A DNA stretch of 64,000 nucleotides from Beta vulgaris subsp. vulgaris (Eukaryota > Streptophyta > Magnoliopsida > Caryophyllales > Amaranthaceae): contig NC_079206.1 in the NCBI RefSeq assembly GCF_026745355.1, positions 26,034,845 through 26,098,844 on the forward strand. The letters are read 5' to 3'. Positions 21,976-33,421 of this stretch are shown piece after piece. Position 1 is the first letter of the stretch. Each line of letters begins with the position of its first letter. The position numbers were made by a program, and so were the translations under genes. Under the pieces are notes generated by a model. It was not told the origin of the DNA and searched no databases. It saw only the letters and a list, made by a program, of their open reading frames with translations.

Positions 21976-24086
21976 GCATTTTGCTATCAAATTTGAAAAA
22001 TTAAAATCAGGCAATTAATCCATCCACTATCACCTAGAAATAGTATCATGCAACACAAGTTTCAAGTCGATTAACAATCAATCATACAAACGACGCGAGT
22101 AGAATCTAAGTTAATCTTAACAAATTCAACCGATAAGTGAGCTTTTCATGCAACAAAAAATGGGGAAAGGGAAGAAAAAAGACATTATCATACTTGCAAT
22201 GAGAACCATATTAAAACAGAGAATGGAGACTTGAGCTTTATTTTCTGATCTCAAGTTCACAACCAGAACAAGTTCAGAAGAAAAGTTAGCTACTAGTTAG
22301 ATTAACTATGTAAAAGGTCCCGTCAAAATTATATAATAAGAAAAATGTAGATATAGATGAAACGGCCCCATTTTCTTTCAGTAGGAAAAAGATATCATAC
22401 ATAACCGAACACACTAACATGGAGGTACACAACAGATTTGGAGGGTCACAAACTATTGAGAAACTAATTTTGCATATTCTATAATCAATTAACCAAAGAA
22501 CAAACATATTTACCCGGGAGAGAACTATTCCTGCTTAATAGATCAGTAAAGCCGCAACTGCAATAGCGCAAATACCAGTCAGCAATCACTATCACCTAAT
22601 TCACAGAAGAAAGATGAAATGACATCTTACAATCAACAACAAAATTGACGAAAACAAAAAAATATGAAATAACTAAAAAATTCTAGACCTGGTGAAATTA
22701 CTAGGAAATTAAACAAAACAGAAATAAAAGACGAATCACAAAAAAATACAGAACTGACGAAAATAAAAATTAAACGAAAAAAAAATTCGGATCTAAAAAA
22801 CAAAAAAAAAAAAACAAAAATCTCGACGACGACATTATGGCGGAGAACAAAACTCGTTGGAGGCGACGACTGGTTTCATCGTTTTCTTCGTTCTCTGTTC
22901 TTTAATTGCTGTACGAACCACCGCCGGCCGGCCGACTACAAAAGAACGAAAAGGAAGAGGAGAGGGAGATTTCCGGGATGACGACGAAGTAGGACGAAAA
23001 ATGACAAACGACAAAGAATGACGAACGACAAAGAAGATCTGATTGAGGAGAGAGGAGAGAGATCACATGAGAGAGTTCAGATCTGTGTTTTTCGCTTAGG
23101 GTTTAGGGAGGGAGGCGTGAAGTGAGGGTTTGGTTTATAAGAGAATGTCGTGAAGTAGTGAGAGAGTGTGAGGAGTCAATTTAATTTTTTTTATAACAGC
23201 TAATATTGCTGCGGTTGCCACGTAGGACCGCAACAATATTAGCTGTTATGGGCCCCACATGTTTTTCAAAATTGATCCGTTGAACAATATTGCTGCGGTT
23301 TAGGGCGGGAACCGTAGCAATATTGTCAATTTGTATTTTTTTTTTTTTTGCGTGTTATATTGCTGCGTATGGGTCAAACCGCAGCAATATCACCGCAGCA
23401 AGTAGCATTTATTCTACTAGTGAAACCGTCAAGAACAGAAGACAATCATGCATTTAGGGAAGGTAGTTCAGGGGCCTAAGGACGCCTTAAGAAGTTATGT
23501 GAAGAGGTTCAACCTGGAAGCATTGTAGATCCAGGATTTGAATGCTGGAGTGGCGTTTGACGCCTTCATCCGAGGTCTAAGACCGGGCAGCTTTAAGTTT
23601 TATTTGGTGAAGAAGAAAATAACAACCTTAACAGAAGCTTTGAAGGAAGCCGAAGCGTTCATCCATGCCACGAAAGTTTGTGCAGAAGCCAAACAGCTAG
23701 AGGTTAAGAAAGCTGAAGAGGAAGTTCAGCCAAAACAGAGTCTCCCTAAGAAAGCTGAAACTTGGGCGATGACTTCAATGACCACCTCGTCCAAGAGGAG
23801 CATAAGGTCTGAGCCGGCAGCCTCAGTTGAGCCTATCGAGTTCAACAAAGATTAGTATTCCATCCTCATGGAAATTAAGGATCAGCATGAATTGAAGGCG
23901 CCGACAGAGATGAAAACACCCTACAGAAATAGGGACAAAAGTAAGTACTATCATTTCCACAAAGATTGTGGTCATGAGACAAACGAGTGCAAGCATCTTA
24001 AGAGAGCATTGGAGGATTTGGCCCGAAAGGGAAAAATGAACTCTTACCTACCTTCGTCAGGAAGGAAATTCCAGAAAAAAAGATAA
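20663..24086 (+). pseudogene. E1 gag, interrupted by a CACTA element
   Basis: The start is ATG 20663 just after the primer site. The N-terminal part runs 20663-21352 with a phase change near 21076 and a stop at 21351. The capsid part (LPTIEPLDGATDPDDHLSAY, GVAQKWLNNLPPNPVNNF) is at 21361-21693. The CACTA element then occupies 21694-23422. The capsid continues at 23426-23867 (DAFIRGLRPGSFKF, LTEALKEAEAFIHA), followed by a finger-like region at 23868-24086 (YYHFHKDCGHETNECKHLK). At least four stops or shifts are independent of the insert. Confidence 0.85.
21694..23422. mobile_element. Non-autonomous CACTA element, TSD AAA
   Basis: 1729 bp. The ends CACTAGTAGAATAAA and, inverted, TTTATTCTACTAGTG are exact inverses. 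The flanks are AAA (21691-21693 and 23423-23425). Subterminal blocks carry many copies of TTGCTGCGGTT and its complement AACCGCAGCAA (21710-21930 and 23195-23400). Between them lie a T-run (21948-21975), AT-rich filler and a G+C-rich stretch at 22820-23130 that looks on minus like a promoter/leader with a TATAA box and AAACCCTAA. No transposase is readable, so it depends on an autonomous relative. Confidence 0.88.
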
Positions 24087-24135
24087 TCGTCAAGGAAGAA
24101 GGAAAGATGACGAAAGTACAGATGAAGATATTGTA

Positions 24136-24832
24136 ATGGTAATCTCTAGCGGATTCGGGGCTGGAGGTCCGACAACTCATGGCCATGAAAACTATCTGAG
24201 GGAACTCAGCCAGGTGATGCTCACCAATCAGGATGAGGCTGATCCTTTCCCCAAGATAGTGGTCAGTGAGCAGGATCGGGGAAAGATAAGAACCCCTTAT
24301 GATGACCGCGGTGGTGTAGTAGAATGAAGATTGCTAATCTAAGGGTGCGACGATCCTGATTGACACAGGAAGTTCCACCGACATCATCAGCGCGGATTGT
24401 CTTTCAAGATTAAGGTTTGATGAAAAAGAATTGGTTATAGTAAATCATCCGATTATTGGTTTTGGTGGGGGTGTAATTCATCCTATGGGGACGGTTACCC
24501 TACCCATCAGGGTTGGAGATAAAGAAGCTGCGAGAACGCTCTTCATGAAGTTTTTGGTAGTACGAGATCTGACGGCATACAACGTCATTCTCGGACGACC
24601 TACTCCAAATCAGATAAAAGCTGTCATTGTTACTCACTTGATGCTCATGAAATTTGAGTGTGATAATGGGAAAATTGGGTCTTTGTATGGAGACCAGCAA
24701 GGGGCAAGAGAATGCTATCTTACTACATTGAGACCGTCATCATGGAAGGAGAAATCAGAACGGCCAAAGGCCATAGAAGAAGAGCCGGCCGAAAAAGTAA
24801 AAGGCCATATAACTGAATTGAAGCAGAGGTAG
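24136..24832 (+). pseudogene. E1 aspartic protease region
   Basis: The active site LIDTGSSTDIIS is at about 24356-24391, keeping Asp-Thr-Gly-Ser. The open stretch 24431-24832 holds GFGGGVIHPMGTVTLPI, YNVILGRPTPNQIKAV and ARECYLTTLR, the usual end of Tat proteases. A stop at 24325-24327 and a phase change separate the active site from upstream gag, and a TAG at 24830 closes the frame. Confidence 0.82.
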
Positions 24833-25067
24833 AGAAAGCACAGCAAACCTCTTCAAGAGGGCAAGCCATCAATGCTTTACCCAGCAAGAAAAGGAGGTGT
24901 TTGGCTATTAAAGAAGAGAAGAATTCATCTGATGAAGTAATGGCGATTATGAGCTTGGGACTAGAACGTCAGAGCCAGTAGAAATCCAGTAGAATCTGTT
25001 TAAGATCAGAGCGTCCGGAGAGGACATTGAAGATTGATCCGTTCTGAATTCTGAAGTCAAGGACGCC

Positions 25068-26236
25068 TTGGTTGCGTTGCTGAAAGAATTTGAAGATGTT
25101 TTCGCCTATACTGTGGAAGAAATTCCCGGGATAGATCCTGAAGTTGCAGTGCATAAGCTGAACATTAAGCCAGTCCGGCAAAAGAAGAGACACCTAGGGT
25201 CGGCCAGGAATCAGGCCGTTGACCAAGAGGTCCAGAAGCTGCTCAAATCCAGGTTTATCCGTGAAACCTATTATCGAGATTGGGTAGCAAATGTGGTAAT
25301 GGTTCCCAAGCCGAATGGTACTTGGCGGATGTGTGTTGGTTACACGGATTTGAACAAGGCTTGTCCTAAAGACAGCTTTCCACTGCCCAAGATTGACTGG
25401 CTGGTTGATTCTACAGCAGGACATGCACAGCTTTCCACTGCCCAAGATTGACTGGCTGGTTGATTCCACCAAATTCCTATGTGGCCGGATGATCAGGATA
25501 AGACCTCTTTCATTACTGAAAAGGGGTTATATGGCTGGCTTCGGATGCCCTTCGGCTTGAGGAATGCACCGGCCACCTTTCAAAGGCTCATCAACACTGT
25601 TTTTCAGCCAGCTCTGGGAAAAATATGGAGGCTTATATTGAGATATGATCGTCAAAAGCGAGAAGAAAAGGCTCATGTGGAAGATTTAAGAGAAACCTTC
25701 ATCACTTTGAGAAAGTACAAGTTAAAGCTCAACCCACAGAAATGCGTATTCGGCGTAGTGGTTGGGAAGTTTTTAGGGTTTTTGGTCGATCAACGAGGGA
25801 TTGAGGCCAACCCTGACAAAATTCAAGCAATTCTGGATATGACCTCGTCGTCCAAGGTCAAGGAAGTTCAACGTCTGACGGGATGTCTGGCTGCTCTTAG
25901 ACGGTTTCTTTCAAAATCAAGAGATAAGTGTCATCAATTCTTTGCGCCTATAAAAAAGAAGGCAAAGTTTGAATGGAGGAGGAAGCTGAGAAAGCACTTC
26001 AGCAAGTTAAAGACCATCTTCGGCAATTACCTAGGCTAATCAGCCCGGCCGAAGGAGAGAAGTTGTACGTTTACCTGGCCGTGTCCCCATTCGCGGTAAG
26101 TGCTGTTCTCCTAGCCGAGAGAGATTCAGTACAAATACCCGACTATTTTGTTAGCCATGTGCTAAAAGACGCAGAAGGCAGATATTCATTGATTGAGAAG
26201 TTCGGCCTGGCGCTGCTAATGGCCAGCCTGAATTAG
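25068..26236 (+). pseudogene. E1 reverse transcriptase, catalytically dead
   Basis: N-terminal RT motifs are readable (GTWRMCVGYTDLNKACP). Then motif A is missing: about 40 bp (25372-25411, CAGCTTTCCACTGCCC...) is repeated at 25427-25466 where FLDA(Y/F)SGYNQ should be. The palm continues (WPDDQDKTSFITEKG, RMPFGLRNAPATFQRLI). The YIDD box near 25632 reads YIEI followed by a frameshift, so both catalytic Asp positions are lost. The connection and thumb follow in two phases (25479-26039 and 25973-26236). Confidence 0.88.
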
Positions 26237-26269
26237 AGGCCTTACTTTCTAGCTCACGATATTCTTGTC

Positions 26270-26790
26270 TACACAGACCAGCTGTTAAGGCAAGTATTGC
26301 ATAAGATGGACACATCCGGTCGAATGTTGAAATGGGCTGTTGAGCTCAATATGTTTGATCTGACGTTCGAGCCCCGAAAAGCAATTAAGGGGCAAGCTCT
26401 AGCGGACTTTATTGTAGAGCTCACTCGGCCAACAGTGGAAAACGTCAAGGACCCAGCAGAGGGAAAGAGGCATTGGACTCTAATGGTGGACGGATCATCC
26501 ACTGCTAATGGATGTGGAGCCGGGATCATTTTCCAGTCGCCAGAAGGGGACAAGTTTGAGTATGCAATGAATTTCCAATTCCAGGCTTCAAACAACGAAG
26601 CAGAGTATGAAGCTCTTAGCCGGCATTAGAATGTGCAAAGCGGCTGGAGCCCTGGAAATTGAAGCTAAAACTGATTCTCTGCTGGTAGTCAGCCAAGTGA
26701 ATGGAGATTTCGAATGCAAGGAGGCATCCATGAGTAAGTATATGAACCTAATAAAAGAGGAGATCAAGTCTTTGAAATGATTCGTCCTAG
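26270..26790 (+). pseudogene. E1 RNase H and second RNase H
   Basis: The end of the first RNase H (GRMLKWAVELNMFDLTF, KAIKGQALADFIVEL) is followed by the extra Tat RNase H (HWTLMVDGSSTANGCGAGII, ASNNEAEYEAL). The latter includes the first catalytic Asp of the DGSS motif. A frameshift near 26615 moves the rest (TDSLLVVSQVNGDFECK) to another phase, and a TGA lies at about 26778. Confidence 0.8.
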
Positions 26791-26795
26791 ATCAA

Positions 26796-28193
26796 GTGCC
26801 AAGATCTGAAATCCATCAGAGTGATGCTCTGTCCAAGCTAGCCAGTTTGGCTGAGGGGGATGTACCTAGAACAGTGTTCTGGGAGGTCAAGACGACCAAG
26901 AGCATTGATGCCAAGGATGTTCTGTTTCTCAGCCGAGAAGATAAGTGGATGAACCCCATTATTGAATACAAGAGGACAGGCCGGTTACCCCTTGATCCCT
27001 TTGAAGCTATGTATGTGAAGGCTAGGGACAAGTGGTTCGAGTTGTGGAATGAAACTCTGTATAAAAAATCCTTCAACCGGCTTCTTCTCAAGTGCATCAG
27101 TAGGAAGGATGGATGGACGTTTTGAAAGAGCTACATGAAGGAGACTTTGCTTCCCACATTGGAGGGAGAGCGTTAGGAGAAAAAGCTCTAAGGACTGGCT
27201 ATTTTTGGCCGACCTTGAAGGAGGACGCCTTGCTTTAAGCGAAGAAATTTGATAGTGTCAAAAGCATGGCAACATCTATCAGAAAGCGTCCAATTACTTA
27301 ACTCCAATCCTTTTTCCTCTACCCTTTCAAATGGGGAATGGACATTCTTGGCCCTTTTCCTATTGCTGCGGCCAGAAGAAGTTGTAATAGTAGCCGTCGA
27401 CTACTTTACAAAATGGGTGGAGGTGAAGCACTGAGAGGCATTACCACCAACGACGTCAAAGGGTTCATCTGGAAGAACCTCATCACAAGGTTTGGTATGC
27501 CCCAGTCATTGTCTTTGACAATGGACACACATTGAAACGCCCAGGCTTCGTCAATGGCTGGCCGATCAAGGAATCAAGGCTCACTTTGCCGCAGTGGCTC
27601 ATCCACAAGCTAATGGGCAGGTCGAAGCTTTTAATAAGATCTTGTCGGCCGGAATAAAAAAGAAGTTAGACAATGCAAGGGGATTATGGGTCGAAGAATT
27701 ACAGTTGGTCTTGTGGTCAATAAGAACAACAGCCAAAAACTCAACTGGAGAAACTCCATTCATGCTGGTATATGGCTCAGAGGCCTTCCTCCCCATTGAA
27801 ATTGAGGAGCCAACTCTACGAGTAATGATGTACTCAGAAGATGCCAATTGGGCGGCTCTTCGGACGGCCTTGGATCTAGTTCCTGAAGTCAGGGGCAATG
27901 CACTGCTGAGGATGCAACTCTACAAGCTAAGAATGGCTAGAGAGTTCAACAAAAGAGTGGCTAGGCGGCCACTGAAGAAAGGAGACCTCATCCTGAGAAA
28001 AATGGAAGCAGTAGGCCGAGCCAAAGAGCAAGGCAAGCTCACTCCTAATTGGGAAGGCCCCAACAAGATCGTCGAGGAAGTTCAGAATGGTACCTTTCGT
28101 CTGGAAGGAATGGACGGTCGTTCTATTCCTAGGACGTGGAATTCTGATACTTCGAAAAAAATACTTTGTTTAAGATATCTTGGAAAAGTGTAA
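26796..28193 (+). pseudogene. E1 integrase, decayed
   Basis: The N-terminal zinc region is partly readable (HEGDFASHIGGRAL, then shifted). The core keeps WGMDILGPFPIA and VDYFTKWVEVKH in two phases; the DNG motif is altered to TMDTH with a stop; and AHPQANGQVEAFNKIL keeps the Glu. The C-terminal 200 codons (27594-28193) are open, with WEGPNKIVEE and IPRTWNSD. Four or more phase changes. Confidence 0.85.
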
Positions 28194-29102
28194 TTTTTTC
28201 TTAGTACCTCGCAATGAAAGAAGTAGAAATGTATACATGTACATTGGCTCTTCGTCAAGCAAAATTCACATAATACAGCTCTACTTATCTCCTATGACTG
28301 TCTTTCTGTTTTATTTATTTGCTTATGTTAAAATGCATATCTTCGTCCAAGCTAACTAATAAAACAGAGCAGCGAATAAAAACACCTTCTATTAGGAGAT
28401 CGGCCAACATGTTATCATCCTAAAATGTATAAGCACATAAATTGGCTGGCAATTTGTTTAACTTAAAAAAGTTAACCATCTCCTAAACGAGGTCGGCTGG
28501 AACTAGGACGCCTAAGTAAAGGATTCCTACTTTCCCTCCAAAAGCCAAGATTAGAAATAACAACCTTAGTAAAGGAACAAGTTATTTCACAAATTAACGA
28601 AGATGGACGGATTACAATCATTTTCATAAAACGTCCAAGTTATTTAAATAAATTATGTTCTTGTTCCTTCTTGAAACAAAGGTAGGTCACTAAGACTTCC
28701 TCGTCCAAGAAGGGGGGCATATAAGGACCTAATTTATGAAGAATAACCAAGTCTTTGTCCACTAACGAATGAGAACCAAAATTCAGGCCTAGCAAGTTAT
28801 TAACTTAGTAGTTTTTAAACTCACAAGTTTTAACCTTAGGCAGCTGATGAAACGTCTTGATATATTCAGCTAAAAGAAGCCGTTGATCAGATAAAGTGTG
28901 TTAGGACTTAAGCATAAATGTCCGATTAAAATCGGGCGTCTAGTGCATGAAAATATAAAGCATTGGAAATGGAAGAAGATAGTTCTTTTATAGATGAAAG
29001 AAGAGATTACAAACTAATCTAAAAATTACAAAAGAAAAACTAAAAAACTACAAAATACAATTGGCCTGCAGCCAAGATTGGGGAAGGAGACTAGCAAGGA
29101 CA
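28194..29102. other. E1 spacer between integrase and the end of the antisense gene
   Basis: AT-rich with no domain on either strand. CGTCC/GGACG words remain frequent. It serves as 3' flank of both converging genes. Confidence 0.5.
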
Positions 29103-32100
29103 TTAAGCTCCTGGAGTTTCATCGTCGGCCTGGGCTTCAGGGTCAACCTCCTCTTCCTCCTCGTCATCAGAGGATTCTTGGAAGACAGGAAGTTCCTCCC
29201 CAGCCAGGGTAGCTTTATGAAGACTTCCGTGAAAGTTAAGCCGTCGGACGAATCTAGGAGTATCGTCCTCCTCAGCCAGCATTTCGAAAGCGTTCACTGC
29301 CAAGTCCTTGGTCGTGTCAATTACTCCATTTAGAGCCTCTTTGGCCGACTCAAAGGTTTCCGTGACCTCTTCCTTTAGCACGCCGTTCTTGGCTCGAAGA
29401 TAACTATTCTCTCTTCTAAGCTCTGCGGCCGCAAGAAGGGTTGTATCTCTTTTGGCCTTCAGAGAGCGTTCCAAAGCGGCTCTCTCGTCCAGAAGCTCCG
29501 TCAGTCGAAGCAAGTAGGCCTGGTTTTGGGCCTCCATCTCGGCCGATCTTTTTTCCCAGGCCTCCCTGGACTGACGGTGCAGCACTTCCTGTTCAACCAT
29601 TGAATACTGAGCCAGGGTAGCCGCCTTTGTAACCTCCTCGACGAGTTGCTTGTTCTCTTTCCTAAGCAATCTTGCCCAGTCTTCGGTTATCATGCTGCGA
29701 GCAAAGACTTGGGAAAAGAAACACGAAGATATGTCAGGACGGTTGGATAAACAAATAAAAATATAACAAGTATAAAGCACAAACGTCCAAAGAAGAAGAA
29801 GGGTATACCTCGGCAACAAGTTGAGCCATGTAGCCTACATGTCCTGACAATGCTCTCCTCAACCCTTTGATGTAAGGTTCAGGAAAGCACTTGAAAAGCT
29901 CCAGCTTGAGCTTCTCACGATCAGCCGATGTCATCTTCGCAAAGGCAGCAGAAGATTCATCGTCTGAAAGGATGGGAGAGCCGTCAGGAGCCTGCCCTTT
30001 TCCTTTATCTGAAAGAGGAGACTCGTCAATATTTTGCACCGGGATAACCACGGCTTGTTTGTTGGACGGACTCATCGGACGCCCCCCAACCCGCAGTGTT
30101 CTAACTATATTTGAGTAATAAGACTCACCAGAAGAACGGGAGGCCATCCTATAAGCCTCTGACATCTGGCCTACCAGTTTGGCGACTGGTCCAGTGAAAG
30201 CAGACCCGTCCAAATCCGTGTCCGGCTGAGAAGGCTTAACCTCTGATCCGTCCATTTGAGCAACGCTTCTGGTTGCTCAATTGATTGATGGGGCCGGTGT
30301 AGGTAACCAAAGCCCTCTCTCGACGACCGGAGGATCATCCTCAGCCGGAATGGTAATCTCGACTTTGGAATCGTCCGGAAGGTTTCTTCTTTTTGGCAAT
30401 AAAGCCTTTGGATTCCTTGGGAGGAGGTGCGTCGCCAGTTGCAGCTGGCCTCTTCTTAGACGTCGCTTTTTCCGCCAACGCTTTGGATGTTGGGGCATTT
30501 TTCTGAAAATAAACAAGTTAAGAAGAGCAGCGGCAAGGGATATTTTATATCTCTTGGACGAGGCACGCTCAAAAGAGGGGCTCGTCCAGTGAAGAACTAA
30601 GGCGTGTTCAAGAGAATTGAGGAAATAACCCGTCCAAAAGCACCTTAAGACGATCTGCCTCTTGCAGAAGGAGACCGTCCAAAGATACCCTAAGACGTTC
30701 TGCTCCTTGAAGAAGGGGCTCATCCAAAGGCATCCAAGACGATCTGCCTCTTGCAGAAGGAGACCGTCCAAAGATACCCAAGGACATTCTGCTCTTCGAA
30801 GCAGGAGTTCGTCCAGAGGCATCAAAGACGATCTGCCTCTTGCAGAAGGAGACCGTCCAAAGATACCTTAGGACGTTCTGCTCTTCAAAGCAGAAGTTCG
30901 TCCAAAGGCATCTAAGACGCTCTGCCTCTTGCAGAAGGAGACCATACAAAGATACCTTAGGACGTTCATGTTTCAAAAAAAAAAAAAAAAAAACTATACC
31001 AGCCTCTCTGTTCTCTTCTCAGCACCAGTCTTGCTGAACTCTTTCCAGAGAGAGTCGGTAAATCTGGCCGCACTCATGTCTCCTATCCAAGACTTCTTGA
31101 GCTTTGCCTTAGTCGAGTCTACATCAGAAAATAAGGCACGGATTAGAACAATAAACATCGGACGAGAAAAAAGACTTGCGAAAATTACGGATTATACCTC
31201 TATCCTCGGCCCGCCGCAAGCCGGCAGCGACCAAGAAGTTATTGCAGTAAAACATTTCCTTAAATGGGATCCAGTTGGACGGTCCCTTAAAAGAAATGTC
31301 ATTCATAGAGTACTCCGATATTCTGAAGTACTCCATCATTTCTTCAGCAGATGCATTCTACAATTGCAAGTAGGACACCATTCGTCCAGTATTGGTAGTA
31401 GAACGACTGAAATAGCGAAGCCGTCTAGCCACAACTTTATTTGGTGCCTGGACGAATAAGAATTCAGCCTTCTAGGAGTGCGTCTTGGACGTTTTGTCCC
31501 AAGACGTCAGGAAGCTCTGACGATTGCAAACGCTGAACCAGGCTCCGTCCACTGTGCGAGGAACCTTAGCCACATAATGAATTTGGGAAAAGGCGGCCAT
31601 CGAAGGATCCACACCTTTTAGCTCGCAGACGGCCAAGAAAGTAAGAATGTTCTGCCAGGAATTTGGGGCGAGCTGGTTGTGGCCTATACTGTAGTAATGG
31701 AGAAACCGGCTAATAAAAGGGTGCAAAGGAAAGCGCAGGCCGGCATCTAAAGCCAGCCGATAGACAACGAAATGACCTGGAGGTGCACTAAGTATAGTGT
31801 CCTCCCGTCCAGGAAGAACAAAATGATAGCCCGACATCGGCATGGCCGCCGAGAAATGTTTGAGGTCAGAACCTACCCGTCCTAGCCAACTATTGTCAGC
31901 CAGGATGAATCTAGGGTCAGAAAGAGGTCCTAGACGGCGCCTAATTTTCGAAAAGGTTGTGGACGGTTCCTCCTACTCACTCGCAGGATTGGAGGAGGTT
32001 CCCACCTCGCTAACCTCGACAGTGGCCGCCTCTTCTCTAGACGGACTGGGGTCTGGAGACCTCCTGGCAGTGGTCTCTTCCTGAGCGCTTCCAGGAGAAG

Positions 32101-32425
32101 GGTGTTGGATTTCTGGACGGTCGCTCTGGACTTCGCGTTCCCCGTTAGCGGGAATTCGTCCAGTAGATGCCTCCAATTCTGAACTGGAGGCCAGAAGATT
32201 AACTCCTCGTCTGATGCGAGCCGTTTGCTTGACGCGCGCCAGATTACCCTGCATAGGTAAAGAATGGGTCGTCTGACTTTGCCGTCCATGTTTAAAGTAA
32301 AAGAATGCATGTCCGGCCGAGATAGGTCCAACTCTAGAATGTGCCGAGGAAGACACGCTTTCTTTTCTAGGGTCAGTACCAACCCTTGAGCGGCCGGGAT
32401 TATTCGATGAAGAGGACGAATCCAT
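29103..32425 (-). pseudogene. E1 antisense gene (aORF), multi-exon
   Basis: It starts at ATG 32425, about 360 bp inside the 3' LTR, and runs opposite to pol. The first exon, to about 31198, stays in one frame for over 1.2 kb with three in-frame TAG codons (31973, 31472, 31358). Within it, PPGHFVVYRLALDAGLRF, PLHPFISRFLHYYSIG and QLAPNSWQNI are the core of the plant 'putative gypsy type transposon' family. Later exons: about 31118-31030; about 30506-29811 (Lys-rich, then acidic, with one frameshift and a TGA at 30277); and about 29710-29103, a long coiled coil ending in an acidic tail (SSDDEEEEEVDPEAQ). Exon borders show AG/GT rules. The protein is probably chromatin- or nucleic-acid-associated, but its function is not established. 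Confidence 0.72.
30640..30990. repeat. 89-bp tandem repeat, about 4 copies, in an intron of the E1 antisense gene
   Basis: The word CGATCTGCCTCTTGCAGAAG begins at 30651, 30740 and 30829, and with one change at 30918, an exact 89-bp spacing. Each unit contains GACCGTCCAAAGATACC and a TTCTGCTC.TC.AAG block. 89 is not a multiple of three and the array lies between exons, so it is intronic. It is followed by an A-run at 30976-30993. Confidence 0.9.
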
Positions 32426-32773
32426 TTTCTTAAAAAATGCGTGAAAATATAAGGAAAGTGATCAAAGTAATACCTGTAGAAAATGCTCGGACGAATGTCA
32501 ATGACGGGCTGTATCAAACCTCGGACGACTTGAAGAGCACTTAGCAGGAGCTTGGACAGGAGTAATTTCTCTCTCTAACAAAGCTCAGTAAAATTGCAGA
32601 GTCTCTCTCTCTCTAGAAAATTTCTCATCCGGTAAAAGTAACCGTTGCTTCTGAGGGTTGACCTGTGGAGACCGACAAAATGGCGCCTCTTTTTTGAAAA
32701 GGAGAAAGGCAGTTCCAGGTCGGTTAAAAGAGGAAATAAACCGTCTTGGCGCCTAAATGGTAACTTCCTCTTT

Positions 32774-32784
32774 TAAGGGGTAAA
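32774..32784 (+). other. E1 polypurine tract
   Basis: TAAGGGGTAAA directly precedes the 3' LTR start TGTTGTAG. It is short and imperfect, but in the required position. Confidence 0.55.
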
Positions 32785-33416
32785 TGTTGTAGCCAGAAAA
32801 TCAGTGGCTACGATGATGACACGTGGCACCATCCCAGCCTTACATGTGGCATTCGCTTAAGGAAAGAAAGTACATAGGTCTGCAGGTTACTTGGGCTAAA
32901 GTACACTTTTCTGAAAGAAAAGGGGTACTAAAGAACTCCCTTGTGGCCCTAATATTGTACTTAGGCCCAATGCAAGTAAAGCCTGATTCAGCAATAGAAT
33001 AAATTGTATTCACTAATCAGCACTTGCCACGTGTCATGATATAATTGCCTAGCCAATCAGATGCTCCTAAATTAGGGTGACATCAAGTCACAGCAGTCTT
33101 TTCAAACAGTATAAATAGTCCTTGAAATCAGGGGAAAGGTACGTTTTTCAGAGCATAGTACTGTTATTCTGCCATAAATTCTCTTTCTCTCTCTCTCTAC
33201 TTTCTCTCTCTAAAAGTTCCTTCATATCCCCGATATCTGACTTAAGCATCGGAGGGGGAAATACCACCCAAACCTCCAGGGTGGTCCCTTTTTGTAGGTT
33301 GCTGATCAGAGTTCTGTATCGGGATCCAAGCCCAATCATTGTTGCACAAGTCTCCAAATTAAGAACCTGAAGTTGGGAGTTGTTGTATTAGCTTACCGGT
33401 TTTGCCCTACGTAACA
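32785..33416 (+). repeat. E1 3' LTR
   Basis: 632 bp, TGTTGTAG...CGTAACA, followed by the TSD AATAT (33417-33421). It carries the same G-box pair, CCAATCA and TATA box (33110-33117) as the 5' LTR. Confidence 0.95.
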
Positions 33417-33421
33417 AATAT

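Noticed and set aside
30277..30976. Repetitive Leu/Arg-rich minus frames of 122-182 codons
   Set aside because: They read through the 89-bp intronic tandem repeat of the E1 antisense gene in shifting phases; only the part after about 30506 looks exonic.
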